From Myxococcales bacterium (GTDB taxonomy: Bacteria > Myxococcota_A > Polyangia > Polyangiales > Polyangiaceae), in NCBI GenBank assembly GCA_004193285.1, contig SECP01000042.1, positions 1 to 64,000 of the forward strand: a stretch of DNA of 64,000 nt, written 5' to 3'. Numbering within the stretch: the stretch's first letter is position 1; each line of letters opens with the position of its first letter. The notes beneath the pieces are model-generated. The model was not told where the DNA came from. It worked only from the letters and a program-made list of their open reading frames with translations, and ran no database searches. The position numbers were made by a program, and so were the translations under genes. Shown piece after piece: positions 14,678-22,862 of this stretch.

Positions 14678-16309
14678 TCAAGCCAGCGCCTTGCCGACGA
14701 GCACTTGCGCTTCTTCGACCAGACGCGCGAGGTGCTCGGCGCTGACGAAGCTCTCGGCGTAGATCTTGTAAACGTTCTCGGTGCCGGAGGGACGCGCCGC
14801 GAACCAGCCGTTCTGCGTCGTGACCTTGAGGCCGCCGATGCCCGCGCTGTTGCCCGGGGCCTGAATCAACTTGCCGGTGATGGCTTCACCCGCGAGCTCG
14901 GATGCCTTGACCGCGTCCGGCGAGAGCTTTTTGAGCTTCGCCTTTTCGGCCGGCGTCGCGGCGGCGTCGATGCGCGTGTAAAACGGGGTGCCGAGGCGCT
15001 CGGTGAGCTCCGCGTAGTGCTGGCCCGGGTCCTTGCCGGTCACGGCGGTGATCTCGGCCGCGAGCAAGTTGAGGATGATGCCGTCCTTGTCGGTCGTCCA
15101 CACGTTGCCGTCGAAGCGGAGGAAGCTGGCGCCCGCGCTCTCTTCGCCACCGAAGCAGAAGCTGCCGTCCTGGAGCCCGGAGACGAACCACTTGAACCCA
15201 ACCGGCACCTCGGAGAGCTCACGCGAGAGGTCCGCCGCGACGCGATCGATGAGCAGGCTGCTCACCAAGGTCTTGCCGATTTTGGCCGTCCTCTTCCAGC
15301 CCTTGCGGTGGGTGAGCAGGTACTGAATCGCGACCGCCAAGTAGTGGTTGGGGTTCAGCAAGCCAGCAGTAGGCGTGACGATGCCGTGGCGATCGGAGTC
15401 CGGGTCGTTGCCGAAAGCGACCTGGTAGCGCGAGCGGAGCTCGAGCAGCTTGGCCATCGCGAATGGGCTCGAGCAGTCCATACGGATCTTGCCATCGTGA
15501 TCCACGCTCATGAACGAAAACGTCGGGTCGACCTTGGGGTTTACGACCGTGAGGTCCAGCTCGTAGTCGTCCGCAATGCGCTCCCAGTAGTCGACGCTCG
15601 CGCCGCCGAGAGGGTCCGCCCCGAGCGAAAGCCGCGTGGAGCGGATCGCGTCTAGATCCACGACGTTCGCGAGGTCCGCCACGTAGGCGCCGAGGAAGTC
15701 GTGCTGCTTCGTGGTGGAAGCGACGCGCGCCGCCTCGAAGCGTACGCTCTTGATGCCATGGCCCTTGGCCTTGATGAGCTCGTTGGCCCGCTTTTGCACG
15801 ACGTCCGTCACGTCCGTATCGGCGGGGCCGCCGTGGGGCGGGTTGTACTTGAAGCCGCCGTCTCGCGGCGGGTTGTGGGACGGAGTCACCACGATGCCGT
15901 CCGCCAAGCGCGCGCTTCGCCCGCGGTTGTAGGTGAGAATAGCGTGAGAAATGGCCGGCGTCGGCGTGAAGCGATCTTGCATCAGCACCTCCACCCCGTT
16001 GGCGGTCAGCACCTCCAGCGCAGTCCGCTCTGCGGGACCGGACGCGGCGTGCGTGTCCTTACCCAGGAAGAGGGGGCCGGTGTAACCAGCCTTGGCCCGG
16101 TATTCACAGATGGCCTGCGTGACCGCGCGAATGTGGAGCTCGTTGAAGCTGCCGTCCTCCGGTGAGCCGCGGTGGCCGCTGGTCCCAAAGCTGACGAGCT
16201 GCTCCGGGTTCCCTGGGTCCGGCTGCTTGTCGTAGTACGCCGCAGTCAGGCGGTCGACGTCGATCAGGAGCTCTGGGGGGGCAGGTTTGCCTGCAAGGGA
16301 ATGGGCCAT
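14678..16309 (-). CDS. pgm: Phosphoglucomutase (alpha-D-glucose phosphate-specific)
   Basis: A 543-aa enzyme interconverting glucose-1-phosphate and glucose-6-phosphate, linking glycolysis to glycogen, trehalose and sugar-nucleotide synthesis. All four alpha-phosphohexomutase sites are visible: catalytic Ser loop TPSHNPPRDGG, metal-binding GNDPDSDRHGI, sugar-binding FGGEESAGASFLR and phosphate-binding RPSGTENVYKIY near the C-terminus. FGTSGHRGSPEDGSFNELHI near the N-terminus is typical of the bacterial Pgm (not PgcA/ManB) branch, and the length fits. It lies next to the Hsp20 pair on the same strand but behind their terminator, so it has its own promoter in the 16310-16341 region. Confidence 0.96.
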   Translation of the reverse strand: MAHSLAGKPAPPELLIDVDRLTAAYYDKQPDPGNPEQLVSFGTSGHRGSPEDGSFNELHIRAVTQAICEYRAKAGYTGPLFLGKDTHAASGPAERTALEVLTANGVEVLMQDRFTPTPAISHAILTYNRGRSARLADGIVVTPSHNPPRDGGFKYNPPHGGPADTDVTDVVQKRANELIKAKGHGIKSVRFEAARVASTTKQHDFLGAYVADLANVVDLDAIRSTRLSLGADPLGGASVDYWERIADDYELDLTVVNPKVDPTFSFMSVDHDGKIRMDCSSPFAMAKLLELRSRYQVAFGNDPDSDRHGIVTPTAGLLNPNHYLAVAIQYLLTHRKGWKRTAKIGKTLVSSLLIDRVAADLSRELSEVPVGFKWFVSGLQDGSFCFGGEESAGASFLRFDGNVWTTDKDGIILNLLAAEITAVTGKDPGQHYAELTERLGTPFYTRIDAAATPAEKAKLKKLSPDAVKASELAGEAITGKLIQAPGNSAGIGGLKVTTQNGWFAARPSGTENVYKIYAESFVSAEHLARLVEEAQVLVGKALA

Positions 16310-16341
16310 GGGAAACGGACCCGACCCTAGCGCCGTCCACC

Positions 16342-16387
16342 AAAAAAGGCGACGGCGCAGGCACGGTAGTCACCGCGCCGCGCCGTC
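16342..16387 (-). terminator. Rho-independent terminator of the Hsp20 operon
   Basis: On the minus strand GACGGCGC (16387-16380) pairs with GCGCCGTC (16358-16351) around a second nested stem CGGT-GACT-ACCG, and a T6 run follows (A6 at 16342-16347 on the plus strand). Confidence 0.75.
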
Positions 16388-16432
16388 TCGATCAGGGGCC
16401 CGGCCCGATTTTGCCGCGGGAGAGGACAAATA

Positions 16433-16813
16433 TCAGCCCGCGCGGACCTCGATCTTTCGCGGCTTCGTGTGAGCCGCCTTGGCGAGCCGCAGCTTGAGCA
16501 CCCCCGCCGAAAGCTCGGCGCTGATGCCATTCGGGTCCACCTGCTCGCTCACCCGGAACGTGCGGCTGTAAACGGCCGCGGTATCACCGGCCCCGCGCCG
16601 GCCCTCGATACGAAGCTCCGGCGACTCGAAGCTCACCGTCAATCCGTCGGGCTCGACGCCCGGTAGATCGGCCAAGAGCAGGAGCTCGTCGGCCCCTTCG
16701 TAGATGTCGACGGGCAAGGCCAGCTGGCGGGCCCGCGTGGCGGTGGCCGCCTCTTCAGGGTTGCTGTTTGCGAGCTTGTCTTCTTTTGAACGAGTCACGT
16801 TGAAAAACGACAT
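16433..16813 (-). CDS. Small heat shock protein (Hsp20 family), second of a pair
   Basis: A 126-aa holdase-type chaperone. The alpha-crystallin domain occupies about residues 30-120: LPVDIYEGADELLLLADLPGV, LRIEGRR, YSRTFRVSEQVDPNGISAEL and the closing GVLKLRLAKA. The C-terminal tail KPRKIEVRAG carries an I-x-V motif of the type used for oligomer contacts. The N-terminal arm is short and polar (SKEDKLANSNPEEAATATR). It begins 23 bases after the first Hsp20 gene and has its own GGAAAGGA-like ribosome-binding site, so the two form an operon and may make mixed oligomers. A strong terminator follows. Confidence 0.93.
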   Translation of the reverse strand: MSFFNVTRSKEDKLANSNPEEAATATRARQLALPVDIYEGADELLLLADLPGVEPDGLTVSFESPELRIEGRRGAGDTAAVYSRTFRVSEQVDPNGISAELSAGVLKLRLAKAAHTKPRKIEVRAG

Positions 16814-16836
16814 GGCAAAAATCCTTTCCTGGAGGC

Positions 16837-17295
16837 TCAGGCAGCCTTCACGCTGATTTGGCGCGGTTGCGCTTCCGCCGCCCGCGGCAGGGTGAGCGTG
16901 AGCACGCCGTGCTTGAGAGTCGCGGTCACCTTGTCGGCGTCGACCCGCGCCGGGAGCTGAAAGCTCTTGGCGAAACGCACCGCGCTGCGCTCGCGGCGAT
17001 GCTGAGAGTAGCCCTCGGGCGCCTCCACTTTGCGCTCGCCCTTGAGGGTGACGGTGTTGTTGGCGACGCTGATTTCGAAGTCGCTCTCGGTCAGCCCCGG
17101 CACGTCCGCGCGCAGCACGAAGCTCTTCCCGTCGTCCTCGAACCCCAGCGCGGAGCCTTGATTGGTCGCACGCTCGAAGTCGCCGAAGAGGCGGTCCAGC
17201 TCGCGGCGGAGCTGCGTGTGGGGGTAGGCGGCGCGGCCGAATTCCGCGAAGCCAAAGCTGGGCCAGTCATTGAAGTCGCTAAAACGAGTGAGCAT
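16837..17295 (-). CDS. Small heat shock protein (Hsp20 family), first of a pair
   Basis: A 152-aa ATP-independent chaperone that binds unfolding proteins. The N-terminal arm is aromatic-rich (RFSDFNDWPSFGFAEFGRAAYP), with LRRELDRLFGDFERA leading into the alpha-crystallin domain (about residues 50-140): DDGKSFVLRADVPGLTESDF, VTLKGERK, RSAVRFAKSFQLPARVDADKV and GVLTLTLPRA. The tail RQISVKAA has an I-x-V-like motif. An AGGAGA site lies before the ATG. No CIRCE element or convincing sigma32 promoter is visible upstream; a 7-bp inverted repeat (TCTCTCG/CGAGAGA, 17405-17424) lies about 110 bases before the start and is the only candidate control element. Confidence 0.94.
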   Translation of the reverse strand: MLTRFSDFNDWPSFGFAEFGRAAYPHTQLRRELDRLFGDFERATNQGSALGFEDDGKSFVLRADVPGLTESDFEISVANNTVTLKGERKVEAPEGYSQHRRERSAVRFAKSFQLPARVDADKVTATLKHGVLTLTLPRAAEAQPRQISVKAA

Positions 17296-17404
17296 GGGGG
17301 GGTTCTCCTGGGCAAAAAGGGTTGTGTCCGCAGGCGCGCGGAGGCGGGGGCCTCAAGCGGCCAGCTCGGCCCGGAGCGAGCTTTGCGCCGTTTCCGGCAG
17401 CGTC

Positions 17405-17424
17405 TCTCTCGGGCAAGCGAGAGA
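17405..17424. promoter_or_regulatory. 7-bp inverted repeat upstream of the Hsp20 operon
   Basis: TCTCTCG (17405-17411) and CGAGAGA (17418-17424) flank a 6-base centre, about 110 bases before the first Hsp20 start. It could be an operator or a hairpin; no known heat-shock element matches. Confidence 0.3.
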
Positions 17425-17477
17425 ATGTGCATCGCTTTTCGGGGGCGCAAGGGGGCCCCAGATTTTTCGAGGGGCAC

Positions 17478-17518
17478 AAAAAGCAGCGAGGTCGGCGCCC
17501 TGCACGGCCGCCGACCTC
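17478..17518 (-). terminator. Rho-independent terminator of the Cys-rich lipoprotein gene
   Basis: GAGGTCGGCG (17488-17497) pairs with CGCCGACCTC (17509-17518). On the minus strand GCTGCTTTTTG follows the stem (A5 at 17478-17482 on the plus strand). It is 29 bases beyond the stop codon. Confidence 0.8.
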
Positions 17519-17546
17519 TCTACCCGAGCCGGGCCCTAGGGGCGGC

Positions 17547-19979
17547 TCAGTTGACGCTCTTGCACGCCCCCATCAGGCACAGCTGCCCAGCGGCACACTC
17601 GCCGCAGCTGTCGATCTTCTCCCCGCAGCCGTCCGTCGCGGGGCCGCACTCTTTCTTTTGGGCGGCGCAAGTGAGCGGCACGCAGGTCTGCGTCCCCTTG
17701 CCGCACTTGTTCGGCACCGGCGGGTTGCCGACGCCGCACGACTCGCCTTTGGCGCATTCACCGCACGAGATCAGCCCGCCACAACCGTCCGGCGCGTAAC
17801 CGCAGTCCTCGCCCGCGGGGCACTCGGTCTTGGGTACGCACGAGGTAGGCGGCGGCACGCAGGAGCCGAGGTCGAAGATCATGAACTCGAGCACCTTCTC
17901 CTGCGCCGTCATCGGATCCAGGCAGCGGCCACTCACGCACTTGCCGCCGGTGGCGCACTGGGTGTCCAGCGTGCAAGCCTTGCCGCACTCGGCCGGAAAC
18001 ACCTTGTCGTGCTCGTCCGCATCGGCCACGTGAAAGTCGCTGAACAGCACGCGACCGCACTGGAGAGTCGGCGGATCCGTGGTCAAGTCCTGCACCACGT
18101 TGACGGGCGTGTTGTACGTAAAATGGAGCGGGATGTCCTCGCCCGTGTAGTCCGTACCGGTGCACGTGTTGGCGTTGCACTTGTTCTCGATGCAGTTGTT
18201 GTTGCCGCTGCACTGCGAGTTTTGGGTGCACGCTTGGCTCGGGTTGTTGCGGCAGACGCGCGCCGCGCAAGCGTTGGCGTTCGCGCTGCAGTCCACGCGA
18301 GACTCGCTGCACAGCTTCGTCGCGCCGCAGCTGGCCTGGCTGGTGCACACATCACGCGTCACGCCGCAGTGACGAGCGTTCACGCCGTCGCGATACAGCC
18401 ACTGCTGGGTCTGCCCCTCCACGGAGGAGATGGCGTCTGCGTCGTGGCGAATGACGTTCACCTTCGCGATCCCGGAGCCGGGTACAGAAGCGTTTACCGC
18501 CTCCAGCCAGCCTTGGAACGCGCTGCCCTTCGGGTTGCTCACCAGGTCGATGTGGCCGTTCGCGCTCTCGGCGCGATCGTCTTCGTCCACCTTCCACGTG
18601 GCGACCTCGCTCCAATTGTCGGCGAGCCCCTTTTGAGAGGTGTTCTCGTCGTTGTTGGTGAGCCAGGTGTAGCTGTAGTGGGTCGTGAACACGCGGCCAC
18701 CGGCAGACGCGTAAGCGCGCAGCGTGGCTTGATCAGCCGCGGATTGAGCGTAGGCGCCGCCCTGACACGCCAAGATGGTCATGTCGTACTGGTTGATCAG
18801 CGGCTGGCCGGTGCCGTCGTCCGCGAGCAGCTCGCTTTGCATCGGCGTGTCGCCATCGATCTTCTGCCCGTAGTGGGCCTTGCTGTTGTCGGCGCCGCTA
18901 CCCAGGTAGAACTGCACGCGGCCGTTGCCGGCCGGGTTCGTGAACTCGGAGCCGTCGATGCCCATCTTGCGCAGGACGCACTCCAGCGAGTCCGCTTTGC
19001 CGGTGACCATGGCCATCAGCGGGATGTCACCCTCGGACTGCTTGCTCGGCATCTTGAGCGTCTTGTCCGGCACCGGGTTTTCATCGCACGCGTTGTCGAT
19101 ATCTAGCTCGAACACGCGGCGCCAGCGCCCGAGCTGAATCACGACCGTAACGCCCTTGCCCACCGGCACGTTCTTGAGCGTGAAGCTGCCGTCCACATCC
19201 GTGAACGTGCCGAACTTGTCGCCCTCGCTGAGCAGCGGCGAGCCCGCGGCCGAAGCGCCGCACACGTCGCAAGTGATGCCCTTGGGAAAGGACTTCAGAT
19301 CCGGGTCGTCCGGGTTGTTCGCGACGTAGACGAACACGTTGTAGAGCGGGTTGTTACCGGCCGGGTCGTAGACCTTGCCCGTGAGCGACGTCGTCTTCTT
19401 CGGCTCCTCCGAGCAGTCCGGGATGTCCGCGCACGCGCCCGTGCAGCCGCACTGGCCGGGCTTGCCCGCACCGCCGCACGTCTGACCCAAAACCGCGCAG
19501 GTGCTCGGGCCGCAGTCCAGCTTGCCGCCGCACGAGTCGCCGGCCGGGCCGCAGGTGAAGCCGAGGTCCTCACACGTCTTGGGGGTGCAGGACTGGCAAT
19601 CGCCACTGCACGCGCCCGCTTCACCGTTGGTGCCGGTGCCGCAGCGGCTCGGGCCGTCCCCGCCGCAGAACTCACCTTTGGGGCAGCCGTCGCCGCACTC
19701 CACGACTCCGCCGCACTTCTCGTCCGTAACGAAGCCGCAATTCGCGTTCAGGTCCTCGCACGAGGAAGGGCAGGTGCCCGAACCGTCCGTCCCGCCGTCC
19801 CCGATGACGAGGCTGCCGGAGGTGGCGCCGGTGCCGGTGCCCGGCCCCTTGCCGCCCGAGGTCGCGCCGCCGTTCGTTCCCTCGCCGTCGTTCGAAACCT
19901 GAGGGTCTCCACCGCAGCCGGGCGCGACGGCCAGCGTTCCCAATAGGACGAATATGATGGAGCCGAGCCAGGTTCTCAT
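17547..19979 (-). CDS. Large Cys-rich secreted lipoprotein with carboxypeptidase-regulatory-like domain
   Basis: An 810-aa predicted lipoprotein: signal MRTWLGSIIFVLLGTLAVAPGC, lipidated Cys at about residue 22, then a Gly/Thr-rich linker. Short Cys-rich modules (patterns such as CGGVVECGDGCPKGEFCGG, CEDLGFTCGPAGDSCGGKLDCG) occupy residues about 65-180 and recur at the C-terminus (GYAPDGCGGLISCGECAKGESC). They resemble the repeated modules of myxobacterial and plant-chitin-binding-like surface proteins. Between them is a carboxypeptidase-regulatory-like beta-sandwich (TGKVYDPAGNNPLYNVFVYV to FTLKNVPVGKGVTVVI) and a roughly 200-residue region of unknown fold. Start chosen at ATG 19979. It is monocistronic with its own terminator. 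Probably surface-exposed; function unknown. Confidence 0.8.
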   Translation of the reverse strand: MRTWLGSIIFVLLGTLAVAPGCGGDPQVSNDGEGTNGGATSGGKGPGTGTGATSGSLVIGDGGTDGSGTCPSSCEDLNANCGFVTDEKCGGVVECGDGCPKGEFCGGDGPSRCGTGTNGEAGACSGDCQSCTPKTCEDLGFTCGPAGDSCGGKLDCGPSTCAVLGQTCGGAGKPGQCGCTGACADIPDCSEEPKKTTSLTGKVYDPAGNNPLYNVFVYVANNPDDPDLKSFPKGITCDVCGASAAGSPLLSEGDKFGTFTDVDGSFTLKNVPVGKGVTVVIQLGRWRRVFELDIDNACDENPVPDKTLKMPSKQSEGDIPLMAMVTGKADSLECVLRKMGIDGSEFTNPAGNGRVQFYLGSGADNSKAHYGQKIDGDTPMQSELLADDGTGQPLINQYDMTILACQGGAYAQSAADQATLRAYASAGGRVFTTHYSYTWLTNNDENTSQKGLADNWSEVATWKVDEDDRAESANGHIDLVSNPKGSAFQGWLEAVNASVPGSGIAKVNVIRHDADAISSVEGQTQQWLYRDGVNARHCGVTRDVCTSQASCGATKLCSESRVDCSANANACAARVCRNNPSQACTQNSQCSGNNNCIENKCNANTCTGTDYTGEDIPLHFTYNTPVNVVQDLTTDPPTLQCGRVLFSDFHVADADEHDKVFPAECGKACTLDTQCATGGKCVSGRCLDPMTAQEKVLEFMIFDLGSCVPPPTSCVPKTECPAGEDCGYAPDGCGGLISCGECAKGESCGVGNPPVPNKCGKGTQTCVPLTCAAQKKECGPATDGCGEKIDSCGECAAGQLCLMGACKSVN

Positions 19980-20124
19980 GCGGATGCCTCGAGACGAGTG
20001 TGAAGTGGGGACACGCACGCGAACGGCGCGCAGCGAGCGTCGCTAATACTGCAGCTTACACATTCGATTGCAAAGCACGTTCTGCGCGGTCTCACCCGCG
20101 TGGGTGGGCGCGTGCGTCCGTGCG

Positions 20125-20138
20125 CGCGCGTACGCGCG
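20125..20138. other. Perfect 14-bp alternating purine-pyrimidine palindrome
   Basis: CGCGCGTACGCGCG lies inside a longer run of alternating purines and pyrimidines (about 20109-20145), in the 231-base gap upstream of the Cys-rich lipoprotein gene. Such tracts can adopt Z-form or cruciform structure; no function is shown. The rest of the gap holds only a weak promoter-like TTGCAA/TATTAG pair near 20045-20075 on the minus strand. Confidence 0.5.
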
Positions 20139-20210
20139 TGTACGCTCCGCGGCGCCGCTCGGGGGCGAAGCAGGGCAAAGTCGTCGTTCGCCCGGGCTTC
20201 GCGTCCGTAG

Positions 20211-21056
20211 CTACGGCACTTCTTGCAGCGTCACACCCTCGGTGGAGGGCGTTCGGTCGCCGCGCAGAAGGAACGCGGGGTTGTCGAACGAGACGCTGCC
20301 CTTGTTTTGCAGCGTGCATTCCGCGACGTGCTCCGCTCCGTCTCCGCGGTAAGCGCAGTAAGGCGCGCCCAGCCAGTCCACCGTGATGCGGTGCGGGCTC
20401 GCCAGTTTCAAGCTGAGCCGGTACTTCCCGGCGTCCAGCGAGTAGCTGATGCGCCGGTTTTGGTCGATTGGCAGCACCTCGGGCGAGAGCGTTCGCACGA
20501 CTTCGACCGGGAACTGCCGACTCACCTGACCCGAGCGCCCAGTGAGGGTCGCTTTTCCGACGCCGCCCGGCACGAGGCGGCCGCCGCGCACCTGAACGAC
20601 GCTCGCCCGGTCGGAGGTCAAGCTCAGAGGTAGGTCCAGCGACTTACCGGCGGCGTCCACGACTGACCAGGGCGGGTCCGACTCGCCCGCCGTGGCGTCA
20701 ATCTTGAGCTTCAGGGGGCCCTCGATGCGCGCCGCGAGCTTGCACGTGAGCTTGGCGCGGCCCTCCACCCCGAGCAGCGTCACGGCCAGGCTCCCCTCCC
20801 CGGTGCGCTGGCAGATCAGCGCACCCCCGCTGCGAACCTGGGCCAGGTCCGGGGGCGTCACCCGGTACTCGAGCTTGCCTTTGGCTTCGGCGCTCGCGCC
20901 GTCCTGCTGCACCGCGCGAGCGTGCACCAGCACTGGATCCGCGGAGGTGACGACCTCCGGCAGCTCGACGCGGAGCTCGCGCGGCGGCGTACCCTGGCCG
21001 CAAGCCAACGCGAGCAGCGCGGGCGCGAGCAGCGCGGAGCAACGGAGCGAGCGCAC
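20211..21056 (-). CDS. Lipoprotein, unknown function (Ig-like/beta-rich)
   Basis: A 281-aa predicted lipoprotein from the GTG at 21056: RSLRCSALLAPALLALACGQG gives a lipobox LALAC. The mature part is beta-rich, with repeats suggestive of bacterial Ig-like sandwiches (DLPLSLTSDRASVVQVRGGRLVPGG, VGKATLTGRSGQVSRQFPVEVV). Three later Cys residues (ICQRTG, YCAYRG, ECTLQN) may form disulfides. Start selected because it yields a lipoprotein signal and has a GGAAGAGG ribosome-binding site within the end of the preceding methyltransferase gene. The 17-base gap indicates co-transcription with that gene. No enzymatic motif. Confidence 0.7.
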   Translation of the reverse strand: MRSLRCSALLAPALLALACGQGTPPRELRVELPEVVTSADPVLVHARAVQQDGASAEAKGKLEYRVTPPDLAQVRSGGALICQRTGEGSLAVTLLGVEGRAKLTCKLAARIEGPLKLKIDATAGESDPPWSVVDAAGKSLDLPLSLTSDRASVVQVRGGRLVPGGVGKATLTGRSGQVSRQFPVEVVRTLSPEVLPIDQNRRISYSLDAGKYRLSLKLASPHRITVDWLGAPYCAYRGDGAEHVAECTLQNKGSVSFDNPAFLLRGDRTPSTEGVTLQEVP

Positions 21057-21073
21057 GTTCAGCTGCCTCTTCC

Positions 21074-21892
21074 TCACGGCTTGCGCGCACTGGCGCAGCC
21101 GACGTTCAGGCTCAGCTCCAGCTTGCCTTCGGACCAGTACTTGTCGATCGCGTCCCGAACGTAGTTGAGCGGCCGGGCGACGTCCTCCACGCCTATCCAA
21201 GCCTTCACCTCGGGCAGGACCAGCAAACGGCTGACCGGATCCTCCACGAAGGCGCGCCCGCTGTCGAACGTGAGGCTAGTTTGACGAATCTCCACGTCTA
21301 CGTCCGAGAGCCCCACCTGCTCGAGCTCCTCCGACAAGGACTCGATGCTCGGCCGCGCCAGGAGCGCCGCCTCCACCGCCTTGGAAAACTCGCTATCGTC
21401 GTGTTTGAGCGCGTACTCGCGAAACAAATCCGCGATTTCTTGAAAAGAGCCGCGGAGCGGCAGCGCGATGACCGCTTGCCCGCCGGGACAGAGCAGCCGC
21501 TCCATCTCGCTCAGGAGGGCCAGCCGCGCGTCCGCGCCGACGCAAGGGTGGAGCGTCATGGCGTGGGTGTAGAGCCCCTCCTCGTTTTCCAGACCGCCGT
21601 CCGAGGACGGCCGGTATTCGATCCGCACGTCCCCCATGACCTGGGCCTTGTTGCGCGCCAGCTCTAGCGCCGGTAGCGACGCGTCCACCCCCACGATGTC
21701 CGCGCCATCCGAGCTCTCGTAGACTTTGAGGTCAGGGTACCCGGTGCGGCACCCCAGGTGCACGATGCGCGCCGACTCGCCGACCACCAGCATCTGCTGG
21801 GCAAGCTCCCCGAAGAGCGAGAGGTAACGCGGGACGACGAACGTCTCCAGGATCGCGGCGTCCGCGGGGCTCAGCTTCTCCGTCTGATACAC
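21074..21892 (-). CDS. SAM-dependent methyltransferase (class I, substrate unknown)
   Basis: A 272-aa protein with a Rossmann methyltransferase core: motif I is IVHLGCRTGYPDLKVYESS (an altered G-x-G-x-G), followed by the acidic DIVGVDASLPALELARNKA, then the post-I region DVRIEYRPSSD and motif around MERLLCPGGQAVIALPL typical of the small-molecule methyltransferase fold. The C-terminal third (SLSEELEQVGLSDVDVEIRQTSLTF) is typical of these enzymes. It begins with GTG. The methyl acceptor cannot be inferred. It is the first gene of a two-gene transcript with the lipoprotein, a pairing without an obvious functional explanation. Confidence 0.8.
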   Translation of the reverse strand: MYQTEKLSPADAAILETFVVPRYLSLFGELAQQMLVVGESARIVHLGCRTGYPDLKVYESSDGADIVGVDASLPALELARNKAQVMGDVRIEYRPSSDGGLENEEGLYTHAMTLHPCVGADARLALLSEMERLLCPGGQAVIALPLRGSFQEIADLFREYALKHDDSEFSKAVEAALLARPSIESLSEELEQVGLSDVDVEIRQTSLTFDSGRAFVEDPVSRLLVLPEVKAWIGVEDVARPLNYVRDAIDKYWSEGKLELSLNVGCASARKP

Positions 21893-22049
21893 GAATTCAC
21901 CGGCGTAACAGACCTTTTTCTCGGAAGCTAGCGCCGCGTTAGCGCGTTAAGCTCGCAGTCTGTCTGGCATTCCTTCGGCTGCTAAGTCTGCCCCAGCGCC
22001 TGCTCTGCCGCGCTGGCCGCAGGCGCGCGCTTATGCGGCGTGCCTCGGT

Positions 22050-22862
22050 TTGGCGCTCGCCTCGCGCGGCGTAGCGGCTGCGAGCCGGACTGCGACGGAG
22101 GCGGGCCCCAGCGCGCACGCAGCTCCGGTGAGCGGTCCGGCAAAGAAAGGCGCCGCTCCTGTTCCCTCGGCGGCTGCCTGCCCTGCCCGCACGCTGCCGG
22201 ATGGGGGCGTCTGTGTGCCGGTGCCGGACGTCACCCTGGCGGGTGCCGCGCTCACTGAAGCCCGCGCCGCGCACCGCGATCGCTCCGGGCGGCTCCGCGC
22301 CTACGACCAGATTCCGAGGCGGCCCGAGCGCCCGAGCGACTACCGCAAATACCAGCTACCAGTGCCTCCGCTACCACAGCAATCCTTCGTTACCAGCGGC
22401 TACGACTTGGATTTGCCCGACGACGAGCAGCGGCGCGGAGCCGAGATGAAGGCCGTCGGCCATGGCGGCGTGGACTTGGCGCAGAAGCGGGGAACCAAGG
22501 TTTCGCTCGTGCCACTCGAGCACCAAGTAGGCGACGCGGACGTGCTGTTCGTCGGTAAGTTGTTCGGTAACTCGGTCGTCACTCACCACGCGGTGCGCGA
22601 AGGGTCCGGCGTTCGGGACTACTTGGTGATCCACGGGCATCTGGAGAAGCCTGCTTCCGGGCTGGCACCGGGAGCGACACTGCCGGCTGGGGGCGTGGTC
22701 GGCTATGTGGGCGACTCGGGTAGCCCGGGCGTCGTGCACCTTCACCTGGAGGTGCGGCGTGCGCGCGAGGGTGTGAGCTTGTCGAACCTCGGCCCGGGGG
22801 AGCTGGTGCAGAACGCCAAGACGGTCGCATGCGACCCGCGCAACGTGCTCCCGCTGCTCTAA
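22050..22862 (+). CDS. M23-family (LytM-like) peptidase
   Basis: At least 270 aa. The C-terminal half is a LytM domain: HGGVDLA (Zn ligands His and Asp), VIHGHLEKP and VVHLHLEV (the H-x-H pair), consistent with a peptidoglycan endopeptidase. The N-terminal half is Ala/Pro-rich and low in recognisable structure, with KYQLPVPPLPQQSFVTSGYDLDLPDDEQ before the domain. No ATG fits: the in-frame region opens at 21951, and the only candidates are CTG 21960 or TTG 22050. The residues just before 22050 (RAYAACLGLALA) look like part of an export signal, so the true start is probably upstream of 22050. It converges on the response-regulator gene with overlapping stops. Confidence 0.75.
   Translation: MALASRGVAAASRTATEAGPSAHAAPVSGPAKKGAAPVPSAAACPARTLPDGGVCVPVPDVTLAGAALTEARAAHRDRSGRLRAYDQIPRRPERPSDYRKYQLPVPPLPQQSFVTSGYDLDLPDDEQRRGAEMKAVGHGGVDLAQKRGTKVSLVPLEHQVGDADVLFVGKLFGNSVVTHHAVREGSGVRDYLVIHGHLEKPASGLAPGATLPAGGVVGYVGDSGSPGVVHLHLEVRRAREGVSLSNLGPGELVQNAKTVACDPRNVLPLL

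Noticed and set aside
17296..17404. CIRCE element or sigma32 promoter for the Hsp20 operon
   Set aside because: No TTAGCACTC-type inverted repeat and no good CTTGAA/CCCCAT pair could be found.
17322..19106. 594-residue plus-strand frame opposite the Cys-rich lipoprotein
   Set aside because: Another GC-driven shadow frame; the real gene has a signal peptide and conserved modules.
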